A DNA stretch of 64,000 nucleotides from Tetradesmus obliquus (taxonomy: Eukaryota > Chlorophyta > Chlorophyceae > Sphaeropleales > Scenedesmaceae). Where the stretch lies: NCBI GenBank assembly GCA_030272155.1, contig CP126191.1, forward strand, positions 1,262,501-1,326,500, read 5' to 3'. A model generated the notes under the pieces. The model saw only the letters and a program-made list of their open reading frames with translations, was not told where the DNA came from and did no database searches. Positions 24,303-45,300 of the stretch are shown here, one piece after another; position 1 is the first letter of the stretch; each line of letters starts with the position of its first letter. A program made the position numbers and the translations under genes.

Positions 24303-26713
24303 ATGGGACGGTGGCGCTTGTATGCAGTGTGCTTGGCCTTGCTGGTCGCAGCTTGGGCCCCCACAGTGAGTGCCAGCAGTAGTGCAGCAGTGGCAGCAAG
24401 CTCTCGGTTCGTCGACAAGTGCTGATGGTGGTTGCGCAGTGGAGAACTGGAAGTCATAAGTAAATGCAGGACCAACGTAGAACACAGCAGCCGTCTTGAT
24501 TACAGCAGTATGGCCAGCAGCAGCAGACCAGCAGCAGCAGCACACCAGCAGCAGCAGCACACCAGCCGCAGCAGCAGCAGCAGCAGAGCCAGCCAGCATC
24601 ACCTCACAGTGTCACCGTTGCCTCTAAAACCAGCATCAACAACCGTACAAAGCTGTCATGCACGAATGAACCTTGCTTTCGTCACCCTGCCTGCAGTGCT
24701 ACAGCAAGCGCCACTTGCGCCTGGACTCTCCTCTAGCAGCATTCACATCCAAAACAGCGTACGGCTGCCCCAAGCACAAGGTCTTCAACGACCCATGGGT
24801 TGCTGACAACGTAGCATTCACTTACGCGGTCGTAATCAAAGACGGCTTGGGCGGCCAGGTCACGCGAATGATGGGCGTGTACGCGCTAGCAGAAGCCATG
24901 GGCGTGCGCTACGTGCATTCGCCGCTGTCCTGCATCGGACACATCGGGGGACAGCCGCACTGGCGCAACCAGAGCTGTGATGGAATCGATCCAGCAGATG
25001 CAGCGAAGATGCAGCGCCTGAGCAGCTTCTTATCCCTGGCCAACACCACAGCAGCAGACACCAGCAGCTGGGCACAGGAGCTATTTACAAAAGGCAGTTG
25101 GCTCATGCTCGCAAACGTAACAGAGACGGCACTGCGGCTGCAGCGGCCGACTGTTGTGCGCATTGAATGGGTGCACAACTTCCTGTCGGACTGCCCGGAC
25201 CTGTTCTTCCATGTGCCTGCCTGGCGGCCCAGCAACCCGCAGCCGCAGCCGGTGAGTTGTTTTGCTGCGACCAGGTTGTATCGTCGCTGTGCTCATTAAG
25301 CCTGTCATTTGCTCCTTTTTTTGGCAGCCCAGCAACCTGCAGCCGCAGCCGGTGAATGCACGGCATAGGCAGTTGGCACAGCAGCAAGCCGTGAACTGTT
25401 TTGACGCTAGCCATGTATGTATGTAGCAACCTGCAGCCGCAGCCGGTGAGTGCATTGAAGCAAGGCATGGGCAGCGGCACAGCAGCAAGGCATGACTTGG
25501 GTTGGTATCATGGCGCCACCCATGGTACACATCGTCTTCTGCAGGCATGGCTGAAAGGAGGCTGATTTGCATGAGGCATCGCGCCGTGCAATGCAGCATA
25601 GTTTGCCCAGCAGGACCTGCCGGCTCACCTCAAAAACAACCACAGCCTCCTAAACACACTTGTTGCAACTGTTGCTGTACCATGTTGTAAGTCAACAGAA
25701 TGAGGCATCATGATTGCAGCAGCGGCAGCAGACGCAGCAGCAGCATAACTGTGCTCATGCATACAAGTGTACATGCTTGCAGCTAGTCCTGCAAGCCTGT
25801 CAGTGCTGATTGCACACAGCACATATGTTCATGCAGCACAGCTACGTGCTCTGCTCACAAATCCCATCTGCTAGGACTGCATCATACCTTGCTGAAGGCA
25901 GCATCTCAACACACGCCCCATGCTCCTCGTGTACGCAGGTTGACTGGCAGGGCTCATGGCTGCTGGATGGCAGCGGCAGCAAGCGCATCGTGGTGCACAT
26001 GCGGCGCGGCGACGTGACCAGCCTCACCACCAAGCGCGCGCTGCCCACCTCTTTCTACCTGAATGTGGTGAAGCAGGTCATCCAGGTGGGCAGGCAGTGC
26101 TGTGGATGAAGGGTTCTCAGCGACAAGTGCAACACTTTCAGCTGTGCTAAAATTGAATGCACAGCCACTACCCATAGCCTACACAACCAGCTACATTAAT
26201 TGACTGTGTGATGACCAATGATGTACTCGAGCCATGCAAGCATGTTTTTTCCTAAACTTCCCTGCATCACCGGCTGGCTATCTGCTGCACGTGCAGGTGT
26301 GTGACTTCCTTGGGCTTGACTACACAGTCGAGTGGTTCACTGAGGCAGGCAGCACCGCAGCAGATCATGAGGACCTGCTGCGGGTGCGGCGAGAAATCCC
26401 CAACCTTACTGTGCTGCTCAACAGTGACATCCTTTGGAACTGGCACCAGATGGCTTCTGCAGATGTGTTTGTCATGAGTAAGAGCGCGTACAGCATGGTG
26501 CCGGCAGTTGTGAACCCTAACGCGCTGATTATTCGGGCGCCGCCGGCGACGATCTGCAAGGTGTCCTGCCAGCCGAGCAGCTGGTTGCTGACGGAGGACT
26601 TTGAGGGGAACTTGTCACAAGAGGCGTTATATTACGTCAGGCGGCGGCTGTCTGGCGGCGCGGCGGCAGCAGCGCAGGAGCAGGCAGCCACGCACACCGT
26701 GTTACAGCAATAG
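24303..26713 (+). CDS. Secretory fucosyltransferase-like glycosyltransferase
   Basis: Exons 24303-24365, 24697-25251, 25939-26085 and 26297-26713, all phase 0, give 393 residues. Exon 1 codes a hydrophobic signal (MGRWRLYAVCLALLVAAWAP) ending at a GTGAGT donor, so the protein should enter the ER/Golgi. Exon 2 has GLGGQVTRMMGVYALAEAMG, like the nucleotide-sugar-side Gly-rich N-motif of alpha-fucosyltransferases. Exon 3 has HMRRGDV at residues 226-232, the HxRRGD motif of GT11/GT23/O-FucT enzymes. Exon 4 has MASADVFVMSKSAYSMVPA, like the conserved C-terminal motif of that group. The exact acceptor and linkage cannot be told. The exon 1 join rests on consensus and phase. After exon 2 the intron contains two copies of the exon's end. 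Confidence 0.75.
25228..25445 (+). repeat. Microexon-like copies of glycosyltransferase exon 2 end
   Basis: The exon end cccagcaacccgcagccgca (before the real donor at 25252) recurs at 25328-25351 behind ggcag and before GTGAAT: 24 nt, 8 codons (PSNLQPQP), phase preserved. It recurs again at 25427-25445 behind gtag and before GTGAGT: 19 nt, frame-shifting. Spacing is about 100 bp. Confidence 0.9.
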
Positions 26714-27374
26714 ATGTTTTACTAGCGCACCCTTCTTTTTCGTGGCAATGAGGTCCACGTTTTGCGGGAGGGGGCCATCTTGGGCATTCTGTCAGCTGGG
26801 GTAACCTCTGTTGCGGTGACAAAACATCACCAATGTGCATAGTATGCAACATCTCAGATGCGTAACAGCATGACCAGTCATGGATGCCACATGTACAAAG
26901 TGATTACTGTACGCTTACATGTGAAATGCGCACCAGACCTGTGTGGGATAGTGGCCGCTGGTGCAGGGCCCACTCCAGTTGGAAGCAGTGCGCAAATTGC
27001 AGCATCCTGCAGTGATCGTGATCCTGTTGCATTGTGTCACCTGGACCTCCTGACAGGATCTATATCGGGTGCTGCATATGATTAGGCATCAACGCCTTGC
27101 ATGTAAGGCACGTCGAAGATAACAGGCTGAGCTGTCGTTCTGTTGTGTCAACTGCTGCCGTGCTGACGGTGTTAGGGCTTGGCCCGGTGCTGAACTGCTA
27201 CGTGAATGCCTCACAAATAAGTCTACCGCCGTTGAATAATTGAAAGAAGGGCCCGGGCGTTCGGGACACGCTTTTCAAGCAATATCGGGGCCTGGGCTGG
27301 GCAGCAGTTCGCGGGCGCACCATCATCTTGCGAGAGTACCGATTATAAAATAGTTTCTACTTTGAAATCGATTC
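26714..27374. promoter_or_regulatory. Intergenic with PEX1 TATA element
   Basis: Contains the glycosyltransferase 3' flank (UGUAA at 27102-27106) and a good TATA box, TATAAAA at 27344-27350. The TATA is only ~31 bp before the chosen PEX1 ATG, implying a very short 5' leader. Confidence 0.6.
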
Positions 27375-35278
<7,904 letters not shown>

Positions 35279-37166
35279 CGTGTGTGAGGTGCATCAGGAT
35301 GTGAGTGCGCATGTGCTGGCCTGCGAGTCTGTGTTGTTGCGTGTAGCAGCTTATGAGCTGCCAGCTCAGATCAGTGATCTGTCGGACCCAGTCCAATGGA
35401 TGGCATGCCGTCACGACGTGGTCATGCTGAGCTGCACAAACCTGTGCTACTGTTCAGTTGGAATCTCGAATCTGGAATCTTGGAGCCGGTCATTGGGTCC
35501 TCGAAGGGTGATGCATGTCTGATCCTGGAGCTGCTAGCGGCTAGCTGCTGGCAGGTATCGCGATGCTGCAGGAGTGTGACCCAGATGTGACAGCTAGCGT
35601 GAATAGCAGTCGCCGACAGTGTTACTTTGACCTCCAGTGAATGCAGCAGGTCCCAGGTTCTGTTTTCCTGGCTGGTTTGACAGGGCTATTGCCGGCATGC
35701 CAGCACACTGTGACAGCTGCCAGCATGGCAGACCCAACCCTGGTGCAGTGATGCAGCCCGAGCCATGATGGCGTTACTTTTAACTAAAAATATACTTCAC
35801 ACAGAAAGGCTCACGTTCTTCCTCAGAGGCCATATGCACAGGCGTGGGCTACAATGGCTGTTAGTCTGAACAGAACACACCACCTGCTCCTGTCACAGGG
35901 TGTAGACGCCACAGGCTGCACAGTTTACTCTAAACAAGCTGATAGCATACGGTCGTACAAGGCTGAACAGCTGCCGCAGCGTAGATTATATCGCCATCGA
36001 TCGCAATCGCCGTGGACAACGAGACTGGCGAAAGACCCGTGAGTAGGAACTACATTTTCCCTTTTAAACGGTATAGGCAGCTCTGTGTGTGTTAATGTAA
36101 CACGGGTGTTCGCCTGGGGCTAGATCTTGGCGCGCACCAGTGGCCTGTGTATGACGCGCGTTTGTGCGCACGTGTACCGCTGTCAAGCTGTTAATCATGC
36201 ATTCATAGCAGTTTCCGGCCTGGGCAGTGGGGTGCAGTGGGTGCAGGGCAGCGAGCTTGGGTTGTACGACGAACAGCGGTGGAACAGCTCCTAATCCGCT
36301 CGTCAGAGCGTCCAGCTTGATGTCACCAGTTGCTGTTTCAACTCACCAAGCTGTTGGCTCCTTCCTGTGTCCCCTTGCAAGGGGTGCAACATAGCTGCTT
36401 GCAGTGCGCACACCATGTACAGTGACTGCTGCTGCAGCAGCAGCATGCTGGTGCACCTTGTGCAGCTTCTTAGGGGGGGCGGGGGGGTAAGGTAGGGGGT
36501 GGGAGACCAGGGTTGGAAGGGAGCTGGCTTAAACCCTTAAGCTAGGCATCCTCTTCTTCTGGTGGTGGCCTTGCATTGCACTTTGCATATGCCTTTGCCA
36601 AAGGCATATGCAAAGCGGCTTGACACCAACTGTAACAAGCATTCGTATGCTTACACCGTGTAAGGGGGCCCCTAAGCTAGCTTCACTATTGCTGAGGTAT
36701 CAACTGCAGCACAACTTGCAGTAGGGCCCCGCCGAGTAAGCGTAGCCTATTATTTTGCAATGGGTCAAGATGGGATTCATGTGTTTCGCACAAGCAGGCG
36801 GTGACAGCCTGCCGTGTCTTGTGTGCTGTGCGGGGGGTCCTGCTGTGCACTGCAGCAACCTGCAGGAGGAGTGACCGCGGCTGTGACTCAGCCAGGTGAA
36901 AGCTTGTGAGCCAAGCAGTCACCACAGCACTAATGATGCTCCCCATGTCATCAGCAGGGTCTGCAGCTTGCTGCAGCAGCGTTGGCAGTCAGGCTGCAGG
37001 GTTGTCCGCATGCCACAGACCGGCACGCATGCTGATGTGCTTGCTCTCATGCACGACAGCTAGCTCTCATTTGTGTCACTGTCTCGGCATGCTGTGTACC
37101 AAGTTCCGGCAGCTGCATGTTGCGCACAACGCCAGAGCATATTGACACCTGTTTCTATGCCTGCAG
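35279..37166. other. Intergenic region before the NHL gene, with hidden first exon(s)
   Basis: Holds the PEX1 3' flank (UGUAA at 36096-36100) and must hold the missing start of the downstream secreted protein. A G-rich run lies at 36472-36506 and a perfect 16-bp inverted repeat at 36581-36615. A 62-codon frame starts at ATG 35854 but its possible donor is in the wrong phase. One candidate first exon is ATG 36151 (MTRVCAH, then GTGTAC), phase 0, unproven. Confidence 0.45.
36581..36615. repeat. Perfect 16-bp inverted repeat
   Basis: ctttgcatatgccttt at 36581-36596 and its exact reverse complement at 36600-36615, with a 3-bp spacer. It lies in an intergenic region and could be a dimeric factor site or a hairpin. 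Confidence 0.93.
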
Positions 37167-37821
37167 GCTGTGTGTCTGCTGGTCACGCTCACCACCCTGG
37201 CGGCGCTGCCAGCTGGCGCAGCCCGCTCAGTGCTCAGCAGCAGTGCACTGAACGCAATGCCCCAGCCGGTTCACCCCTTGCCGCAGACAGCAACGTCACG
37301 CCTGCCTGGGCCACGCGGCAAGTTTGTGCGGCCCAGGCCAGCACCCATGCTCGGCCGCCCAACCAAGGCGCCGCGCAAAGCCACAGCCGCTCCCATGCAA
37401 GAAAACGCTTGCAAGCGCATCCTTTCAACCGCCAACTCCACTGAGGTCTGCAACATGGCGGCAGTGACCTTACCTGGATGCATGCACTCATGCTGGGATA
37501 AGAATCACACAGCTGAGAGGTGTGCCTGCTGCTGGAAGGGCCAGCAGCTGGTGGGCGGCCGCTGTGAGGCCTGCCCTGTTGGCAGCTATGCAGGCAATGG
37601 GTGGAATGTGTGCCGGCAGTGCCGCACCGGCTACTCCACCTATTCAAACGGCAGCGAGGCCTGCAATGGTAGGTTGTGAGTGTGAGTGTGCATGGCAGGG
37701 ATGCCAGCATGCTGCAGATTCTAGACAGCACTGCCAAACATTGTGCAAATTTGTTGAGCGCATGACGTGCTTACTTGCACAACATCGATCTCTATTCAAT
37801 TGAGCAGTAGCAGCAGCAGCT

Positions 37822-37858
<37 letters not shown>

Positions 37859-40100
37859 GGATGCTGAAGCACCTGAAAGAAGCAGTACAGCAGCAGGAGC
37901 GGGAACATCAATAGCAATAACAACAGCAGCGGCAGGGGCGAAAATGATCAACAGCCGTGCATCATCAAACATTAGCAGCCGTATCAACATCATAATCAGC
38001 AGCAGCAGCAGCAGCAGCAGCACCAAAATAACGCATGGTTTTGAAGTATGCATAAACACACAATCACCACCGTTACTGCTGCTGCAGTGTGCAGCGCTGG
38101 CTACGGCGTGCCAACATTGGCTTTCCCAGAGCCCTACTGGATCTGCCGCAAGTGAGTGGCCTGCAGGGCAGGCAGCTGCAGCAGCTGCTGCACTGCTGAC
38201 ATGGGTGATAGCCCGATTGACAATGGGTGACTGCTGCAATGCTGGCATGTACTGTGTTCTCCAGTCAGCAGGCAGCAGCAGCCCTGCAGGCAGCATGAAG
38301 CGCCTGGCAGAAGGGAGCTTGTCATGCATACACATCACAAGTGCACACGCAGTCACACATGAAAAGAACAGCGCTTTCAAAGCTTTGACAGCGAGGCACT
38401 TGAGAGAGCAGCAGTCAGCGTGCAGTCAGCGTGTGCTGCGTGCTTGCTTACTTTCTACACCTGCTAGTACCCACAACCTTGCTGTGTGCACAGCGCCCCT
38501 TGTGTGTGCACAACACCCCTCGTGTGTGCACAACGCCCCTTGTGTGTGCTGTCTTCCCCTTTCGCATGCTGTGCCAGGTGCCCTAACGGCTCCTACAGTG
38601 CCGGCAACACCAGCCAGGCCTGCAGCAAGTGTGATGACGGCCTCACGACAGCTGCGGCTGGGGCGACCGCTGCTGCAGAGTGCATCCCTGCAGGTGCGCG
38701 TACCGCGCTGCAACACTCGACCTCTGTGCTTACTCTGCTGCGTGGCCGGACCTGCTTGGACTGAGCATGCACGCATGCTTGCATGACAGACAGCTACAGT
38801 CACACAATGTAGCGCTCACACTGACATGCAGCACAGCACACTACAGCACGCGCCCAGCACATGCAGGAAACCCCTAAAGACTGGGTCAGCAGTGTAGGTC
38901 ACCTGCTGCATGTACAGCGCCCAGCACGAAACTTTAAGCAAGCTCCAGATCATACACTCTGGCCCCTGAACCATGTGGCAGTAGCACCTTCCCTTATCCC
39001 TAGTATATTCGCCTAGCAACTCTGACGGTGGCATGTTTCACTGCTGCGTATGCCTGGATGCAGTCTGCATCAGCGCACCTCCTGCCGTGCCTGGCATCCC
39101 TGCCTGGCCCTCTGGCTGTAACGGCACCTCCTCCTGCACTGCTACATGCTCAGGGGATTGGAGTGGCACTGTAACAGTGCTGTGCGGTGCCAACAACAGC
39201 TGGCTGCCACCCAAGCAAGGCTGCCAGCTGCAGCAGCCAGGTGGGAGTCCTATGCCGCTTGCTTGCTGCTGCTGTACTGTGCTGCTTGCTTGCTGCTGGC
39301 TTACACCCAACAGTGCATGCTGTGGTGTGACCAGTAACTTTGATGATTTGCAGCATGCTGGCTTACTATGCTGTACAGATGCAGCACGTGGCTGTCTCAT
39401 TTCACGACTTGAGCTGACTGTTGTGCTTGGTGCATCGCAGTTGACATAAGTGGCGAGTTGTCAGTCACACCTGCCCAAATCATCGTGAAGTCTGAAGGCC
39501 AGATCAAGTTCACCATGAAGTTCAAAGCCAGCCTGTCAGCAAAGGCTGGTGCTGTGAAGCTCTTCACCTGCAGTGCTGCTGGCGACACCCTGCAGTACCT
39601 GACAGACATGCAGCCAGATGCAGCTGGTGGCAGCACCTACTCAGCCAGCCTGGCCCTGCAGGGTGCTCAGCTGGGCAGCCTCAGCAGCAGCCCAGGTGTA
39701 CTGCGCTTCACTGCTGTGGTGGGCAGCGGCAACACAGCGACAGGTGCAATAGTGCAGATGGAGCTGCTGCCAGGTGAGTGTGCGGCCACGCCTTGTTTGT
39801 GACACAGCACTGCAGCAGTGTCTGTGATGCATCTGCCAGAGGTGATTGGCATGAAGCTGCTTCTATCTGGGATACCTCTTTATTGCCGGTAATCACTGCT
39901 GCAAGACATGCGGTATGTACCTCCGTGCACAGATTTGCAGAGTGAGGCTTACTGGGTTGCAACAGTCTGCAAGCCACCAGCGGAGTGTGCACTGGTGAAC
40001 ATGCCCGCATCCAAGCAAGGGTTCTCAAGTGCTATTCAAGGTACAGTCTGCCCATGCAGCCTGCCGTCAACATTGCTACTGCCACTGCTGCTGCTGCTGC

Positions 40101-40152
<52 letters not shown>

Positions 40153-42365
40153 GCTACTGCTGCTGTTGATGTGCTGCAGGCTGTGCAGCTGGCCCGACCG
40201 CTCCGCCTCCTGAGGGAGGTTGGCCCTGGAACGCCGCTGCTTGCTCAGCGTCAGCTGTTGGCCAGCAGTGCTTCACCACCTGCAACTGGCCTGCTTTTGA
40301 TGGCAGTGGCTACTACACCACCTGCATGCCAGATGGCAGCTGGAGCGGGCCAGGCGGCTTCTGCTTCCCAAGTGGGTGGGATCATTCAAAAGCCTGCAGC
40401 ATGCAAATACACAGCCAACAGAGAACACCAGTGCACACTTCTCTTGCTGCCGCCTGCTTTTGCCCAGCAAAGCTGCCGGAGAGATGCCATTTTGTTGTTT
40501 GCACCATAACTGTGCAACACATTCATAGAGCAGACAACAACAAGTCATAAGTGAATATCAGGCATTTTGAAGGGTTTTTGTAGTTTAGTTATGGCACAAA
40601 AACTTGCAGCAGGGCGGAAGGAATCATTTATGAAGTAGCATTAAAGTGCTTGCGCTTGCGCATGGACAGTCAATGTTGCTGAGCACGCTGAACGCTGCCG
40701 CTCGTTACAAGTGGAGCTGGTGGCACTGCTGCTGCTGCTGCTGCAGGGTCATGCAGTGGCAGCCCTGGCGCAGAGTGGGCCAACAGCGGCTGTGCCTTCA
40801 TGAGTGTGGGCTCCCAGTGCACCGCGGCATGCCCTGAGGGCCAGCAAGGTACTGGGTATGCGGCAGACTGCACCATTGCAGGTTGGCAGGTGACTGCCAG
40901 GGACTGCTCCAACATACCGACAACGTGCAGCTTCCTGCCGACCCCCAACGCACCTGAAGGCAGCAAGGGCTGGGCATCTGACTGTGCAGGGCGTGCCAAT
41001 GGAGAGAGCTGCCAAGCTGCATGTGACGGCCTCAACTCCTACTTTGGCCGCGGCTATTCAGCAGTGTGCCAGGCTGGTGAATGGACGGTGCAGTCTGGCG
41101 GTGGATGCAGAGGTGAGGACTAGGCGGCGTCAGGCTGCTGTGCAGACCCTGCTGTAGAGTTTGATTGCACAGTGCTTTACACGGCGTTAGTACACGAGCA
41201 AGCGACTTGCTGAGAAAAACAGACCGACTATCCCTAAGAATCTGGCACCTGTCTTACATATATCTAGGCTCTGTCATGTTACTGTCCTTTGTTGGCCTTT
41301 GATGCGTTCCATTGCGTATGTGTATATCAGGAGGCAGATGCATATCAGGTTGCAAGGATCCCTGCACACCTGATGTCGGAACAAAGTGCACATCATATGC
41401 ACACTGTTTGCAAGTGCTGATGTTCTCGCCCGTTGAAGGCTGATAGTCACTAGTGTGGGCGAGCTTGCCCTTAGATCTTTTGGCGTGTCTGCTGCTGTTG
41501 CTGCTTCTGCTGCTGTTGTTGCCTGTAATGCAACATGCTGCTTGCAGTGTGTGCCACCAGCCAGACCTTTGCGGGGAAGGGATCAGGTGCAGATCAAAAT
41601 GGAGGCTTCCTATTTGGGATACGTCCCACAAACGACCGACAGTTTGTTCTGGTGGCTGACACCCGTAACAACAGGGTATTGAAGTTTTCAGCACAATCCC
41701 TCGCCTACATAGGGGTGTTGGCGAGCATCCCATACGCAACGGGTCTTGTCCAGGCACCAGGTGAACAAGGTAAAGTCTATGTGTCAAGCGCATCCACCAA
41801 CTTCATTTCCACTGTTGACCCAACACAGGGCACCATATCTACTTTCGCCAATGTTGGAGTCAATCAAAACTATGGCCTTGCGGTTGCCAACGACCAGAGT
41901 GTGTTGTGTGCCAGCGTGCAGTACAACAAACGAGTGACGCGCTGGGCAGCTGGTTCACAGACACCCAGCTCCTTACCGGCACCGCCAGGAGGGTGGGCTC
42001 CGTTTGACATTGCTGTTGACAAGCGCAACGGCAACCTGCTCGTCTCTGACCTCGACAATGGGCGCGTGCTGTCATTCACACAAGACGGCAGCCTTACTGG
42101 GACGCTCATCAGTGGTTTTGCACCCGGAACATTGTCTGGGCCGGCAGTCGATTCTGCTGGCAACATATACATCCTAGATTGTGTTGAGAATGGCAGGCTC
42201 CTGAAGTACGACAGCAGCGGCAGGCTGATTGCCAAATATGGCGGGCGGCTGCGCTTCCCTAACGGTGTTGCTGTTCAAGCTGATGGCGTGGTCTGGGTGG
42301 TAGAGGAAAATGGAGGCAAGGCTGATGCGATGCCTAGTGCTCACAAGATCACATGCATGGTGTAG
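37167..42365 (+). CDS. Secreted Cys-rich (GCC2/GCC3, sushi-like) protein with C-terminal NHL propeller; 5' end unresolved
   Basis: Nine exons in phase: 37167-37668, 38088-38151, 38578-38693, 39064-39240, 39441-39773, 39933-40040, 40180-40371, 40747-41112 and 41548-42365, giving 891 residues. It begins with a hydrophobic stretch (CLLVTLTTLAALPAGAARS) that looks like a signal sequence missing its first residues; the ATG exon was not found. Next come Cys modules resembling ephrin-receptor-like GCC2/GCC3 repeats (CEACPVGSYAGNGWNVCRQC; CPNGSYSAGNTSQACSKC). Then sushi-like modules follow (CNGTSSCTATCSGDWSGTV; CFTTCNWPAFDGSGYYTTC). The last ~270 residues are NHL-type propeller blades (VLVADTRNNRVLKF; GNLLVSDLDNGRVLSF; GNIYILDCVENGRLLKY; FPNGVAVQADGVVWVVEE). 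No catalytic motif is seen. Cell-wall or adhesion roles would be guesses. Confidence 0.75.
38483..38549. repeat. 20-bp minisatellite in NHL-gene intron
   Basis: About 3.3 copies of a 20-bp unit tgtgtgcacaacgccccttg with few mismatches, just before the acceptor of the exon at 38578. Confidence 0.9.
40081..40179 (+). repeat. (CTG)n-rich acceptor tract in NHL-gene intron
   Basis: Interrupted CTG/CCG repeats from 40081 to about 40162, then gatgtgctgcag at the exon boundary 40180. Sense-strand CTG again lies just before an acceptor. Confidence 0.85.
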
Positions 42366-45300
42366 CTGCTTCGGATCCACGTGTGCTTGTGCAGCCGGAC
42401 GCGCACAAAGAAGAACACCTAGCGTGGCGGGTGCCTGCCATTGCTGCCAGCAGCTCTGCCAGCCTGGCAGTGCTGAGCGCTGAGCGCAGCAGCAGCAGCA
42501 TCAGCAACAGCAGTTCTGTCAGCAGCAGCAGGCCTGCACCTCTGCGAGCAGCATCAGCAGCATCAGCAGCATCAGCAGCATGCAGTAGTAGCAGAGCAGC
42601 AGAATCACTCTCCAGTTGTGAGTAGGAGGGCAACCAGCTGCAGGCGCTCCGCAGCTGGAACTCCAGCCGGATGCAACTCATCCATAGCAGCGTTTTGCAG
42701 CAAGGTCCGCCAACAGCAGCCGCTGTCGTGTTCTGCCTCTGCTAGCAGCAGCGGCAACAGCCCGGATAGCACCTGCTGAGATGTACGTACATGTTGGTGA
42801 TGCCTGCTCGGCAATCCGGTTCCAGGGTAGTTGGGCTTTCTGACTTGCACTGCACTGCTGGCAGCACAGTGCTGTTGCCTCGCACCACTTGCGGGCGCTA
42901 CAGCCCTGCAGTCATTTGAGCTTCGTTTTCTGGCTGCAGCCATACACTTGAGGAACAGTGCACGTTACATCGTTTTTTTCTACTCAACCCAGGAGTGGGA
43001 GCCCCAATCAGGAGCCAACGAGCGGCTCATAGGAGAGTACTGTTGAGTGTTAGGGAGGAGTATTGACTTGTGTCACTACTGCTATGTTTGTTTCCTGACA
43101 AAAGCTTGTAGGCCTTGTCATCCATCTGTGGAAAGTTGTTCATGTTTGTGCTTATAGTTGCATTGCAGGGACACTTGCATGCATGTATGCACACACGTGC
43201 GCCTGGGACCATGTAGCACTTGAATGCTCCTTGCGTACGGTGAGGGTACATTGCCGTGGTTGGGGATGTGGTGTAGAAATGGTGGTGACGCAGATGCACG
43301 GCTGTGGGTTGACAGCTCTGCAGGTGTGACATGGTATAGGAGTGTGTGGCTGATCACATTTTACGCCCTGACACTCCCCAGCGCGGCAGCTTTCGCGTAC
43401 TGCCGCATAAGTGCAGTCAGCAGGAGGGTACCCATGCCGCTGTTGTGGTTGTCTGCACTGCCGCTTGGCCCAGCTTTGGGCTAGGCAGACATACATAAAT
43501 GCTCTCTGAGTTGGTTACATATTCGTCAGAATCTCGTCCAGCTCCAAAACATGGCCGTCTGGAGCATTTGGTCTCTAATGATCATCCATTTACGTGCAAC
43601 AAGGCGTGCACACGTGTGTGATGCCGCCCTTGCCTAATGTGCCCAGCAAGGACTGGCTTTGCTCCAATCTGCTTTGTGGTTTTACATAACTTTGAGGTAC
43701 ATGGCCCCACCATAGACTTGCAGTCTGGGCTAGATGACTTTCTGTTTGGCGGTTTCGTGCTTGCTGATGTTGGCTGTGGTGTGCATCATGATGTGCATGC
43801 AAGGTATGGCCTCGCAGCAGGGTAAGCACCTTGCACACTGCTGTGCGTCATGTAAGGCGCAATAACGTTTCCCCCGCGGCTTTGCCGTACCGTGCAGAAG
43901 GACCAACCCCTGGTGCTGTCCGTGTGTGTAGTACAGCTGGTATTAATTTGGCAAAAGGCATGATGCATGGGTCATGTTCTAGTTCAGCAAGATTGTGCCG
44001 GGCGGCAGCGGCAATTCCACTGGTGACAACTGGTGTGGCTTGTCTGGTAATGTTCAAATGTGTTGAACTCAGTGCGGTGAGTGTCAGTGCCGGCGGCTGA
44101 GACTGCAGCGGCATGCCGACAGGCATGCCTACACCCTTCATGAAGCATGGGCCAGCGCTTGCAGGCCGTGTTCAGTACGTGCACATCCGCTTGCGTGGTC
44201 ATCATGCTACTTCCTGCACTGATCGGCGGTGTCAGCTGTGAGGGCAACGTGCTGTGCTCTGTGCTTGTGCACGGCCAGCACAATCGTAGCGGGACGTCCA
44301 AACGTATGACAACTGCACTGCTGGGTTCTTTTGTTTGGTTGCTGTTGCGCTATGCGGGGGGTTGGTTAATGGGCCCATCCTGCTGATGGCTTGTTACCAA
44401 TTCTGTGCCGCCTCTGCATGTCCCTGGTCAGTTCCCGTAGGGTTTGGGCCGTTGCTTTTGCATGTATGTGTGTAAAAGCATATGCGCCAGCAGCCATTTG
44501 CTGATAGTGTGGCGCTGGTGCGCTTGTATACAACTCATGTCCCTCTGTGCCTGTTTTGCAATTGGCGCGTTGTATGCAGCAGTCAGATGGCTGAAGCAGC
44601 ATCTGCTAGAGTAGAGGGTGGAGTTGGCCTGAGTCGGTTGGTTGAAGGTAACCAGCCTTGCATGCAGCACCGTGGCGTCATCAGCTGGCGGCTGGGAAAA
44701 TCTTTGGGATGGTTTGGAGTTGTTTCAACTGAATGCACGCGCTTGGCCCCTGGGTGGCGCCTGCCGCACTGTTGACGGCTCTGATACTCATAAGAAAGGC
44801 AGTCTTGAACTGCAGCACCAATTGGAGGTGGTTGTCGGCCCTGTTGCCAACTGGAGGTGGTTTTTGGTGTACATCTGGCCCTGTTGCCCACCTACAGCAC
44901 GCTGAACTAGGTGACGGTGTTCGTGACCCTGTCATTGTGTTGAAAGTGCGTGATTGTGGTGCGATTTTGTTCTCGGCTGGCAGCGTTTGTTTTGTGATGC
45001 TGCAGCGTTCACGCAGCACATCAGCACTTTGGCTCTATAGCTATACCTGGTTCAGCGCTCTGTGTGTGCTGCTCTGGCAGCGTCCTAAGTTTGGAGGGCT
45101 GCAGCTTACATGCGCACAGCGTTATGAGCCAATCCAGTGCTGCATGGTGTAGTCTGTATTCTGCAGCTCGCTACTGTTGCTGTGCCCCGCTTTGCACACA
45201 ACCCTAAGAAATGCATGCCCTGCTGTGTGCCTGTCTATAGCCAGCACACCCGCAGTGAAACACTGTAGGGTGTTTCCCTGCGGTTCAATCGAGTTGTGCT

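Noticed and set aside
35854..36042. 62-codon frame as first exon of the NHL gene
   Set aside because: Its GTGAGT donor leaves phase 2, which does not fit the phase 0 entry of the exon at 37167.
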